Source of the DNA: Gnetum montanum
Taxonomy: Eukaryota > Streptophyta > Gnetopsida > Gnetales > Gnetaceae
Assembly (NCBI GenBank): GCA_015680685.1
Contig: MNCI01006835.1
Location: forward strand, 101,634 to 165,633
Length of the DNA stretch: 64,000 nucleotides
Reading direction: 5' to 3'
Program-made: the position numbers and the translations under genes
Shown: piece by piece, positions 33,560 through 44,406 of the stretch
Numbering within the stretch: the stretch's first letter is position 1
Layout of the letters: each line of letters starts with the position of its first letter
The notes under the pieces: generated by a model
What the model saw: the letters and a program-made list of their open reading frames with translations, nothing else
Told to the model about the DNA's origin: nothing
Databases searched by the model: none

Positions 33560-34800
33560 AGTTTTTCCAACTCTTTGACTTGGAAGACACTTGAGTGGTA
33601 CAGATTCCTATTTCATGGGGTCATTGCTTCCTTTGAATAAATTTTCACAACCTTTGTGGAGAGGTTTAAGTATAACATTACTGGAATGATACTTTACAAA
33701 AGCTCCTTGTAATCAAACAAGCACATAATGAGTCCATATCTAGGTGGACATCTACTATCATGAAACTCACACATCTTTTCAGTAATGAATAGTTATTGGA
33801 TATCTTTGAGGAAGTTGTTAATGATTATATTAGAGGAAAATTATTCTATCCTAGACTAATTAGCCTTCATGATACAATCACTTTAGCCAAGCACATCAAG
33901 GAGATGGTAATTTAATGTAATGAGCTTGAGTGGGTCAACTTTCACAATAAAGTAAACAACATGACTAACAAAGATAAATCCTCCTAGAACACAAGGAAAA
34001 AAATGACTTTGATAAAGTAATCTACTACTAGTTCATCATAAAAAAATGGTTGTAATAATGCTAGAAACTAGAATCCAAATCCAAATCCTAATGGTGGTGA
34101 GTAAAACATGTTCAATAATGGGAAAAGTAGACCAAAAAATAACATGTTAAAATACCATAAGTTTTTAATCACCTATACTAAATTATATAACATGCCATTG
34201 AAAGGAGGGAACATCACTCAAAAGCAAGTGTTTGAATAAATAAGGGCTCATTTTAAGAGACTTCAAACTTTGGTAATCAATCCATCCTAATGAGTGGAGG
34301 GAGACCCACCTATTCCTAAGTGCTACAATCCCAATATTTTCTACTATTATCATGAAGCCATAAGTAATGACATGGAGGATTGCAACATGTTTAAGGAAAA
34401 TATGAAAGCATTGATGGAGAAAGAAGATATTCTATTCAACACACCTATGAAACCTAGTAATCAAAATTTATCAAGGCCTAAAAACCCTTTTGTTATCAAC
34501 CTTCTTTGGAATGGTACTAATTCTTTCTCTTCTTAGAATATGCCTAGAGTTCTCCAATTTATTGACATGAACCCCCATTATAATGAAGACTCTATGCAAA
34601 CAAACCAATATTTTACTTATTATCTATCTCTCCAAAGAAATTATATTCCTTTATCAGTATCATCTAGGCTTGTTTGTTATTCTTCTATTCTTCCCTATGC
34701 AATTCCTCCTCCATCACACCCATATTCTTCACCCAAATTCCAAGAATTTCCTTTGCTTCCCACTCTAGCATCCCTAATTAGAATCCAAATGCATGCATAA
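33560..34800 (+). pseudogene. gag remnant of element 4 (Tat/Ogre-like)
   Basis: Decayed copy of the gag region of elements 1 and 2. Landmarks in order: LEWYRFL, IASFE, FVERFKYNIT, RWTSTIMKLTHLF, DIFEEVVNDYIRGKLFYPRL, and LAKHIKEM. The knuckle region reads YYYHEAISNDMEDCNMFKEN, so the first Cys and second His of the C-H-H-C motif are lost (Tyr and Asn), then KALMEKEDILF and RPKNPFVIN. Frames shift several times. A Pro/Ser/Tyr-rich spacer ends near 34800. Confidence 0.75.
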
Positions 34801-35239
34801 AAGAAGATAAAGAAAAAGAGAAGAAGCAAGTCTTCAACAATCCTACCCAAAAATGAAAAAAGATCTCTTTTAAGACTAAACCTAGTTCTATCCCTTCCTC
34901 TCACATTATCATACTAGCTCCTATTACATCAAACTCTATTTCCTCTATAGATTTAAGCAACAAGGAAATACCTAGGAGCAAGCCTTTTTATCAAATCATA
35001 ATTGCAATGAATTCAAATGAAATTAATATCTTCCTCTTTAACCTAATTTCAACTTTAAAGGATCATTGCTTAGCTTTGGAGAAGCTTTTCAAATCAATCA
35101 CTATGCCTGTAGACATTTAGCCTCATGCTTAAGTAATCTCATCTATGCTTAATGATAAGAAGTATGAGGTAGATTGTTTGGTATTCAAAAGACAAAACAT
35201 CAAAACTCATCCTACCATAGGCATTGTATGTCAACTTCT

Positions 35240-35590
35240 AATCTACATCATGATTCATATGGAAGACAATGTATCCCTTTCTTTGGTACATATGGATGAT
35301 GGAGCTAGAACCAATCTCATCTCATTGTTCATCATAAAGCATATCAACCTTAAGAAATAGGTTACATACTCTAACTATAACTTCTCTTCAACTTCACTCA
35401 TTAGTCCCATACTATAGATCTTAAGGGTCATTAAGTTACCATTTTTGATAGGAAGTGGCAACACATCTGAGGTAGCTTTCATAGTCATTAGAGACTCATT
35501 AGTAATAGACACTATCTTAAGAAGGTCTTGGTTAGTATAGCATTATGTTTTCTCTTCCCCATTATATTAGGAAATCCATTTCCCATAAAA
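35240..35590 (+). pseudogene. Protease remnant of element 4
   Basis: SLVHMDDGARTNLISLFIIK matches the catalytic region of the proteases in elements 1 and 2 (HVDDSAATNVIPLPVIEKLG, HVDDGAAVNVISFPIVDKLG). The second half is recognisable further on (LILRRSWL-like block, FSSPI) with stops. No reverse transcriptase follows. Confidence 0.7.
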
Positions 35591-35699
35591 GAATAAAGAA
35601 GTAGTAATTTTCTCAAATCCTAAGGTTCCTACTATCTCATGTCTTGATATGGTAGGAGAATCTAGCCTAGGATCCTAAACTTACACTCATAGGACAAAC

Positions 35700-36560
35700 C
35701 TCCATTGAAACAAAAACTAAAGAGTCCAAACCTAGCATCCCTTGATCTTCTAATGCTTATGAGTTTATAAATTTAGGATTTGGCAAATTGGATATTGTGG
35801 AGTCCATTAAAAGTGTGAAAGATTCTACTAGAGAAAAAGTTTAAAAAGCTATAGCCTAGGCATAGCCTCTACAACAATCCATTCCAATTTCTCTTTTGTT
35901 GTCTTTTATTATAGTTTTTTTCTAGATTTTGCATGTGTTTTCTATCTTTTCTTAATCATTATGCCATATGTTAATTTATGTATTTGTCATTTTCAAACTT
36001 CGTTTTCTTTATTATCTATCACTAGCACTTATTTTTTTATGCAATATTAAATTTTTAAAATTTATATTTATTTTTTCATACTCATTTTCTTTTCTATGTT
36101 AGAAAAAATTGAAACCTAATACACAAAACATTTTAAAAATCTCATAAATATAGAAAACTTATAAAAACTATAAACATAGAAAACTATAAAAGCTATAAAA
36201 ATAGATAACATGAAAAAACTATAAAAATAATAGTTCTTATATCATAGTCCTTATATTATAATTTAAAATTCCATACAATATCCATCAACACATGCCTTAT
36301 GATGTTAAATGTCCATAAATAAAATACAAAATCTAAAAACATAGGATCTCATCTCATGCATCATTACACTATCTAACTAGCATCATCTTAACAACTTAGG
36401 ATCTCATGATGAGAAGGAAAAATCTACCCCTACATAAAAATGAAACAAAAAAAAGATGCTAAAACAAAAAAATTAAACAAATATATTAAAACTATAAAAA
36501 TACTATGACTAATAATCAAAAAAATAAAATAAAAACATATCAAGACAACTAATTCAATTT
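35700..36560. other. AT-rich low-complexity stretch
   Basis: No gene. At about 36130-36240 runs of ACTATAAAA and ACATAGAAA repeat loosely several times, a simple-sequence patch. T-rich runs occupy 35890-36080. Confidence 0.4.
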
Positions 36561-36579
36561 TTTTTCTTATCTATGACCA

Positions 36580-37330
36580 TGCCACTAGATCCTACTTCAC
36601 ATCCATCATCTCCAATAATTACTTCCATCTTAGAAGCCTTGCAACCAAAGACTTCAACCAACTATTATATGATCTACTCAGGTGAGAGAAAAGGGTAGCC
36701 TAAGTCCGTAATGTAAACATCTTGGATCTCAAGAAACATAAGGTCATCTACATTAGGTTTCCTTTTCATCTTATTATTCTCTCCTGCATAATAGACCTCT
36801 GTTTCTCTCTCTTTTCTCTTTATCTTCACACAACCTTCAGAGACTTCTAAGATATTACTAACACCCATTTTCGTAATAAACATGTCTCTCATCTTTCTTT
36901 CTACCTTCTCTTACCTAATTTGTCTAGTGAAAAGTAAATTCTTCTTCTTATAAATTAATTTATTGCTCTTATGCTAATTTCCTCACTACTTCCATGTGGT
37001 GCAACTTTTTCTCAACTTACTATTTAAGGTTTTCATCATTAATAGTTTACATTGTTAATTAGTATGAATGAATAGCATTGCATCCAAAGAATTCCTCAAA
37101 TAATAGTAAGAGGAATAATTAGGATTATGACATGCCATAGTGCTACCATGAACATAAACATCTAAATTCTCCACCACCACCTCCAATTTCTTGATTTAAG
37201 AATACATTTCTTCATTTTTCTCTTTGATCACTAATAGTGTCATCATTATATACATTACAACATTTATTTTTTTTACTACAAGAGAGGCCATGTTTGTTCC
37301 ATATTGAGTTATTATATCCATCCCCTTTCT
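36580..37330 (-). pseudogene. Possible accessory-gene C-terminal remnant (element 4)
   Basis: On the minus strand a coiled-coil-like stretch (VIKEKNEEMYS, stop, IKKLEVVVENLDVYVHGS) is followed by an aromatic segment (SSYYYLRNSLDAMLFIH). Then comes a charged open frame at 36892-36674 (KIKRKERETEVYY, KMKRKPNVDDLMFLEIQDVY), then an acidic patch (EVIIGDDGCEVGSS). It is downstream of the protease and on the opposite strand, as in element 2, with the same order coiled coil, aromatic block, basic block, acidic tail. Residue similarity is weak. Confidence 0.3.
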
Positions 37331-37479
37331 TATCTTTGAATCATCATGCAAGAAAGGCTATAAGTTGGGATCTACAATGAATACTTTTCCACAATCCATT
37401 CTAATTTTTACATCTATTAAAACAACTAAATGTTATCCATTTTGGATATCAACTAGACCAATTTGCCATCTCTCTAATT

Positions 37480-38260
37480 ATGGGCTTGAGTTTTAACTTG
37501 TTTTGAGGTGTTTTAAGCCTATTTTGATGAGTTCAAGGGGTTCCAAGATCAATGGGAACTTATTTGGAGGTATTTAAATGTCCTAGGACTCAAAATAAGC
37601 ATCCTTGTTTTTGGCCCTATTAGGATAGATGTCTCCTCTACAAGATAGACATCTTGTCTAGATAGTAGACATCTACTCTTACTTTCACATGTCTTCTATG
37701 TCAAACCCAGCTTTGGAAAAGACATCTTCTACACCTAAAAGATATCTACTTTAGACATCTCTACACTTGGGAAAGATGTCTTGTTCTCTTTAAAGACATC
37801 TTGTACAAATTCCAATAGACTCCAAATTGAATTTTAATATGGAGGAAAGATGAAATATTAGTTAGAAATCTATAAAAGGGTCATCAAAGGCTTAAGTTAA
37901 GCAAGCTAGTCCTAAGAGAGAAGGCTAGTCTTAAGGTGGATATTGAGAGGAAAGTTCTCCCATGCCTGAAATGAAGAGAAACCTCCAAGATGCCTCTATA
38001 GAGAGAGGTAGATAGTGGCTTGAGAGAGGAGAGTTAAGCTCTTCCTAAGTGCTCTTGTTTTTAAGTTATTTGTCCATTGTAAGAGTGAGAAAGAGAGTTT
38101 TTGTTCATTATAGGATTGAATGTGTGTCCCCATGAAAGAGTAAGTTAGTGAATGATTATCATGGATGATCTACTAGCTTTAAGTGTGGAGTGAGGGTTTG
38201 ATTGGATTACTTTTCTATCCTCGGAATTATGTGTTTCCTTTATGCTTGTACTTTTATATT
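37480..38260 (+). repeat. LTR with AGATGTCTT-rich U3 (outer element around element 2)
   Basis: U3-like region with about ten AGACATCTT/AAGATGTCT words (37620-37810), then TATA box TATAAAA at 37871-37877, a transcribed-like part with purine-rich GAGAGAGG runs, and a possible primer-binding site TGGCATCAT at 38261. Boundaries are approximate; no partner LTR was identified with confidence. Element 2 is inserted about 130 bases downstream, so this LTR is probably older. Confidence 0.5.
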
Positions 38261-38391
38261 TGGCATCATAAAAAAAAGTTTTTCTTTCTTGTTCAAGCTT
38301 TGAGTCCTTGAGCTCTTTAATTCCTTGGTTTTAAGGCTATTTGAGGTTGAATGATACTTTGAATATGGGATCCTTACCATTATCTATGATA

Positions 38392-38396
38392 CCTCT
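38392..38396 (+). other. Target-site duplication, left copy (CCTCT)
   Basis: CCTCT directly precedes the 5' LTR start TGAAACACTG and recurs directly after the 3' LTR end at 52112-52116. A 5-base duplication is normal for gypsy integrase. Confidence 0.85.
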
Positions 38397-39932
38397 TGAA
38401 ACACTGTGACAATTTTGAGGCCTCAACAGTTCAGCAAAATCTTGCGACTCACGCAAGGATTTGCGACAAGTCACGGCTCAACAAGTTCCCTTTTCGGCTA
38501 AAGGTCTGTTACGCCGCACTATGCAACGCAGCGTAATAGACTCTAGAGAACACAACAAGACAAGTGGTGCACAATGGCAAGCCTTCAACTTTGTGAATTG
38601 GCTGTGTTTCAAAAATCTTAACTTTTAGCATATTACGCCATGTTACGCAATGCAACGTAATGTATCTTTATGCAGCATAATGCAAGAAGACAGTCCATCT
38701 AGTCACAATAACGGAGAGAAAAATTCGAGACCTCAATGGTCCAGCAAAAGCTCGAAGCTCAGGCAAGGATCTACAACATGTCGCACATCTTAGCAAGTTT
38801 TCCTTTTTTTCGACTAAGGGCCTATTACGCTACATTACGCAGTTTAGCATAGTAAACCCCAGAAAGACTGAACAAAAACAAGGGAAGCCGAGCGACAACA
38901 CTCCAATGTTTTGTAGGTTCGCTATCTTATGCTAAATTACACTATGTTGCGTAATGTATCATGATGCAGCGTAATACAAGCAACAACAGAGATAACACAA
39001 TTCAAGCATCAACGGTTCATATGTCACAATACACTCTCTAACGTATTATAGCGTAACCGTAGAACAGTTTGTTGCCAAAGCTCCAGCAAAAGTAGATTAC
39101 GACACATTACGCTTCAAAGCGTAATGCAGTGTAGCGTTGTGAGCTTCAAACACATACACATCAAGTCAATGACATTTTGTAGGTTTCAGGACACGCATCA
39201 TCTAAACCGTGTTTTTCTCTTGACCCTAACCTTATAAATACTCCAGTTGACAAGGATCAAAAGGTTGGCAAAATTTCTTTCTCGATTGGAAAAATTTTCT
39301 CTGCGAGCAATTCTCTTTCATTGGCAATTGTCGACAACTTCTGACAAAGATTGACAAGAGAGCAAAAGAGGATCAATGATCGTAAGAACATCAACGGTGA
39401 TTGGCAAGAATCTTTGATTAGAAACAGCTAGTTAATGGATATTCTGCTTCGGGTCTGACTCCCTTGTGTCCAGATTGGCTAGAACAAGGTAGATCAACCT
39501 TTGCTTGTTTTATCTTTAAATAGTTTTTTTGTTGTTGGCACGTGCTTCGTCTAAACCGAAGTCCACCTATAATCATTGTATCCAACATACTTTGTTTATA
39601 AGTTAAATCCCAAATCTCGAGATTGCACACTCTCTAAATCCGATTTCTTGCGTCCTATCTATATAGATCTTGCAATCACTTTGAATTGTTTACATCGCTT
39701 TCAATTACCTTCGAGATTAATGATATTATATCTCCTCATTGAAATCACCATTTTACCATTCGATTATTACAAAATTTTACTGATTAAGTAAGTCCCTGTC
39801 TGATTGACAAGACCGTCCAGGGCACCTTGGATTCATCTTCTTCACCACGGCCCTCGCACGGATCTGAGGTTGGAACTGTGTACAAGAAACTCTGCTTGGT
39901 ATTTCTAGCAACCAACGTTTTCCGTCGTTACA
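38397..39932 (+). repeat. 5' LTR of element 2
   Basis: 1536 bases from TGAAACACTG to ...GTTACA. U3 contains at least ten TTACGC/GCGTAA words, among them a hairpin ATTACGCTT-CA-AAGCGTAAT (39106-39125). TATA box CTTATAAATA at 39231-39240. The last 350 bases are nearly identical to the 3' LTR, including a shared chance 71-codon open frame (39576-39791; 51755-51970). Confidence 0.9.
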
Positions 39933-40201
39933 ATTTTCTAGCGCTAGAAGGGCTTGAACCTCCGTCATCTAATCTACACTTTACAGGTAGTCCTGTAAGC
40001 TGTCTGTACCCATTGTCGATCAACGCAAATGTAATACCTCCATGGTTGTTTATGAGATTGTGTGGTTTAGATCAGTCGCTTCGATGATTCCTTTGGAATC
40101 CTATAGGGTAGAGAGTCCAATTATTGCCAATTATTGCCTTAGTTTGCCTTCACCCTAGCAATCTTTATCCTTATCATCATTACTCTCGAACCGCGTAGAG
40201 A
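39933..40201 (+). other. Leader and decayed primer-binding site of element 2
   Basis: The sequence after the LTR, ATTTTCTAGCGCTAGAAGGG, aligns with the element 1 site TTGGCACTAGAAGGAGGG but has lost the TGG start. The remaining leader up to the gag ATG has no other recognised feature. Confidence 0.5.
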
Positions 40202-43200
40202 ATGGCTACATCAACCACCACTGTTAACACTGCCAACCTCGAGAATCCTTGGACTCTGCAAGTTACGCCTCCTGTGGTCGAGCCACCAACTAGTCCGGTG
40301 CAACCACGCCGCTCCCTCAAGCTTCAAAATAAAGATCCTGAGGGACACACTCAGCGCAGGGAACATTACAATTTCCTTTGTGCTAAACTTGCAAAAAATC
40401 TACCCATGTATCCATAAGAACTCAAAGAAAAACACGAATACGAGTTCATATACTGCAATGGAAAGGAATTTATTCCTTCACGTAACACCACTGTACCCCT
40501 AAGGAATCAACAAGAGTGGATCCTAGATTAAATGTTGATGGCTAGGACATCGACAAAACAACGAGAGGAGTTGTTTCATGATGAAATGCTTCATGAAGAG
40601 CAGGACGATCTAGATTCCCACTCTGAGGGAGGCAGTCATGCTGATTTTGCCATGGCCCCTCCCTCCGTGATGTCCCGTGTAAACCTGCTGTTCATGATCA
40701 TCATGATCTTAACATTATCTAATACTAACCGAGTCCCACACTCGCCCCAACTAAATTTTCTCTCTCCGACTACCCTCCTGGGTGGTGGCCCATCACAAAT
40801 AATTCCTCAACAAGTGCAATTACCTAATCCATCTCATCGTGCACCTGTGCCCATGTCACCGTATGTCCATGCGATACCTACTTCGCAATTACATACAACA
40901 CCTATGTTCATCCCAACTCACACAACAGAGCCTGCCACTACAGCATGGTGGGTTCCAAACATGTCTCTCGTTGCACATCCTACGCAGATGTTCCATCTCG
41001 TCCATCATCAAAACCAAGTCCTATAGGCGCTAAACCCCACTACAGGGTCATTGTCTATGTCCCCGGCCACGCAAACAGCGCATCCAATGGCACAGTTGAT
41101 GGTGGTCGCCCCATCCGCGCCACCTACCGAGTGGTGGATGCTACAAGCGGCACTACCTGCAGGGACAATTCCAATAGCATCGCCCATTGGCCAAGCTGCC
41201 GCCCCTATTTCGCCACCCAGCATGACTCCTCCTGCCATTCCACAAACAACCTCTCTGGCTACGGGTCTGGATCAAGCCTTCCAGATTATTCAGACCCTTA
41301 TAGAGGAAGTTAAACACCTCAAGGTTGCTGGTTCTAACACAGTACAAGTCATGGATTTTTACCATGACGATCCTATTAGTCCAATAGTGCGTGTTCTATC
41401 ATTACCTCCTGGGATGCCACTCCCCCATTTTACAAAATACAATGGGGAAGGCGATCCCAATGCTCATTTAGTTACTTTTAGGTCAAAGTCACTGCTATTG
41501 CAATAATGGCCACATACTATCATCCGTGTCTTTGTTATGTCCCTAACAGGTAAAGCTCTAGACTAGTATCGAGCACTCCCACGTGCTTCCATTTCAACTT
41601 TGGAGGATCTGTTAACTCAGTTTGTGACTTGTTTCAAGTACAACCTGAAATAGGATGTCACGTTGGACTAGCTCATGGGAGTCAAGAAAGACCTGCTCGA
41701 GTCAATTCAAAAGTTCATACAGTAGTGGAGCACCACCTTGAACGAAATCCGCAAACCCATCGCGGAGGCCCATCTATTGGCAATCTTCAAGGGGGCAGTT
41801 AACAACTTTATCAAGTTTAAGTTATATTACCTCACTCCTTGCTCCCTTATCCAAGCCTTCACTTAGACTAAGAGCATTCAAGACGTGGCAGAGGCTAGCA
41901 AGGATCCGGTGTATGTGATCTACAAAAATGCCCACAACAAGGGTAAGGACAAAGGCAAGGCTACGACAACGACAGTAGCAGTGGTTGCCGAGGGGGCCAA
42001 GAAGAAAAACAACAACAAAAAAACATCTGCAGAGCCTGTTGAGCCCACAACTAGCTCAAATAGCTCTAATCAAGAAACTTCTTCTGCCCTTGAAGCACCT
42101 TCGCAGCCGAGGCCTAAATTTGAGCGTAAGGATCGCTCAAATTATGCGGCTCTACCTATAAAGCCTTTAGAACTTCTAAAGCAATTATTGGGAACTGACC
42201 ACATCCGACACAAGACGGTGTCTAAGGAAGCTCTAAAATGCCACAAGCACCATTGTGAGCTACTTAAGAACCCCTCCTTGGCCCAGCCTAATGAATCACT
42301 AGTCCCTAGGAACTTCAGGCTAGACCAATTTTGTGACTACCACCAATTGTGTAGTCATGACACGGATTACTGCTGGGCATTGAAAGATGACATTCAACAT
42401 ATGATCGATCAAGGTGACCTGATCTTAGACAGCAGTAATCTGGTTCGTCTGGAAAACTAACCCATGCATGTGTACCAAGATCCATTAAACGCAAATAACA
42501 TAGGGTACACTATCAATGTAGTGGGTATGAAGGGTGATGACCAAACACAGCTAAAGCAACCCTTTCTGTTGCATGTGCCTCCTCGCCCGCCTCAGATGAC
42601 AAGCTTATCAACATCGATGAGTGTGGCTCAGCGATAACCTTTCGTCCTCCGAGTCCCGTCTCCTACCTTCGTTCTGCATCCCACTATCGGTAAAGCCATG
42701 GCCCAGCCCACGCCCACACCTAGGGCACCCTTTGTCATCAGGGTGCCAAAGTCGTCAGTTGCTCCTGCTACACAGGAGCAAATCTCTAAGTCAATGCCCC
42801 AGTCACAACCTAACAGGAAAGGAGAAGGGCGTGTGACGGGTAACATATCCAAGGATCAACTTACGCTGGGGCTTCCCAAACCTACACCCCTCACCTCAGT
42901 GCCCTTGGCCCCACCTTCTTCTAAAAAAGGCGATGTTACGCAAACCTAGCCACCTTCTCCCTACCTAAGAAAATACAATCCTCAACCAGAAACTGTTCCG
43001 CCCCAAGAGATCTGTCTCCTGGGACGAATGGAAGAAGAAAAAGGTAACAAACCAGATCGTGGGCATGATCTCCTTGATGCTTTTACACAAGTCAAGCAGG
43101 CTCTCAAATAGAAAAATACAATGTTGAGCCTATATGACTTGTTGATGACATCCCAAAAGCATCATGAAGCCATGGTTTGCATGCTAACATCCATACTAGT

Positions 43201-43270
43201 GGACGAAAACTTGCCAGCAGACAAAGAAGCCATCCATTCGGTTATGCTTCCTCCACTGCTGAACAACTAC
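40202..43270 (+). pseudogene. gag of element 2
   Basis: ATG at 40202 follows the leader. One reading frame persists to about 43270 with stops but no frameshift. Parts: an N-terminal module (HYNFLCAKLAKNLPM, YEFIYCNGKEFIPS) shared with element 1; an acidic then Pro-rich linker; the gag domain at 41340-41880 (VMDFYHDDPISP, KYNGEGDPNAHLVTF, LPRASISTLEDLLTQFVT). A Lys-rich then Ser-rich basic segment follows (41930-42090), then a C-X2-H-X4-H-X4-C knuckle CDYHQLCSHDTDYC near 42330, with LKDDIQHMIDQGDL; and a long Pro-rich spacer. Stops such as LD|stop|YR (Trp expected) and FT|stop|TK (Gln expected) are single-base changes. A shift of frame near 43270-43330 separates it from protease. Confidence 0.85.
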
Positions 43271-43329
43271 GACCTCCCCAATTGAAATTTCATGAAGAGT
43301 CCATTAAGGATGACCCAGAAAAGGGTTAG

Positions 43330-43812
43330 GTGACAACAGCACCCATGTTCATCACTATCCGAGTCTACCAGTACAGGATCTGGAGAGTACACGTGGATGA
43401 TGGGGCCGCTGTCAATGTCATCTCATTCCCTATAGTGGACAAACTGGGTTTGCTCGACCAAATCAATCCCACGATAATGACATGTTTGAAATCATTTAAC
43501 AAAGCAAGAGTGTAAGTTAAGGGAATGGTGTACATCAACTTTGTATTAGGGGATCAATTCCCCACAAACGTAGTGTTCATCATCGTCGAAGTGATGCCCA
43601 GCTTCAACCTAATCTTAGGGAGGTCTTGGTTAGCTCAATTAAGGATTGTCTCATCACCCATTCATCAAGAGATCCACTTGCCCTATGTGGGAGGGGAAGT
43701 GATCATCCATGGTGATAAGATGACCCCTCAAGCGGTTAACAATGTAGAAATGGAACAAGGATCGAAGGTTGAAGTCCCCGAAGATCAAAACCCTATCCCA
43801 ACAATTGAATAG
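43330..43812 (+). pseudogene. Aspartic protease of element 2
   Basis: FITIRVYQYRIWRVHVDDGA followed by AVNVISFPIVDKLGLL holds the catalytic Asp in a D-D-G-A setting. After a stop at 43513 the frame continues with FVLGDQFPTNVVFIIVEVMP, LILGRSWLAQLRIVSSPIHQ and LPYVGGEVIIHGD, the second half of the retropepsin fold. It ends in a TAG at 43810. It would cleave the gag-pol precursor. Confidence 0.85.
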
Positions 43813-44060
43813 GCCGACATAGTGGCCAATGAAAGCTTAACTTGGGCTGAAATACCCTTCCATGGAGAAGATGGTAACGTAGAGGAATGCTATAATAAGC
43901 CTCCTCGCCTATACGCATCGTTAAACCTAAAAATGATCAAGAAACAACTACAGAGCTAGCAAATGAATACGTTAGCGTAACATGTTGTATCAGTCCACAT
44001 TGTTTACTATAATGTATTTTACACGTTTTCTTGTGTCGCGTTATCATTTTACGCACGATG

Positions 44061-44292
44061 ATGGCCCGAAATGGCCTTAAACTAGTGACGGCCCGCCATG
44101 GCCTAAAACTGGCAAATGTACTTTACCCTTTTACACTTAAGATGATGATGGCCTGAAATGGCCTTAAACTAGTGATAGCCCGAAATGGCCTTAAACTAAT
44201 TATGGCCTACTATGGCCTAAAACTGGCAATTTCATTTATTCGTTTACGTTTACAATGGCAAGGCCCAAAATGGCCTTAAACTATTTACTACC
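44061..44292 (+). repeat. TTAAACTAG motif array (junction I, element 2)
   Basis: Six clear copies of RGCCYGAAATGGCCTTAAAC followed by TAGT, with alternate copies reading CCATGGCCTAAAACTGGCAA. It lies between protease and the 3' end of the antisense gene. These are the least decayed copies in the window. Confidence 0.8.
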
Positions 44293-44406
44293 TGCTATAT
44301 GTTCCGCTTCATGAAAGATAAGATCTTTACTCCAGCCTACATAGGCAAAAAAATATTATCTTTTACTCCATTCCAATATAATAAAATATTGACCAATATG
44401 GCCATG

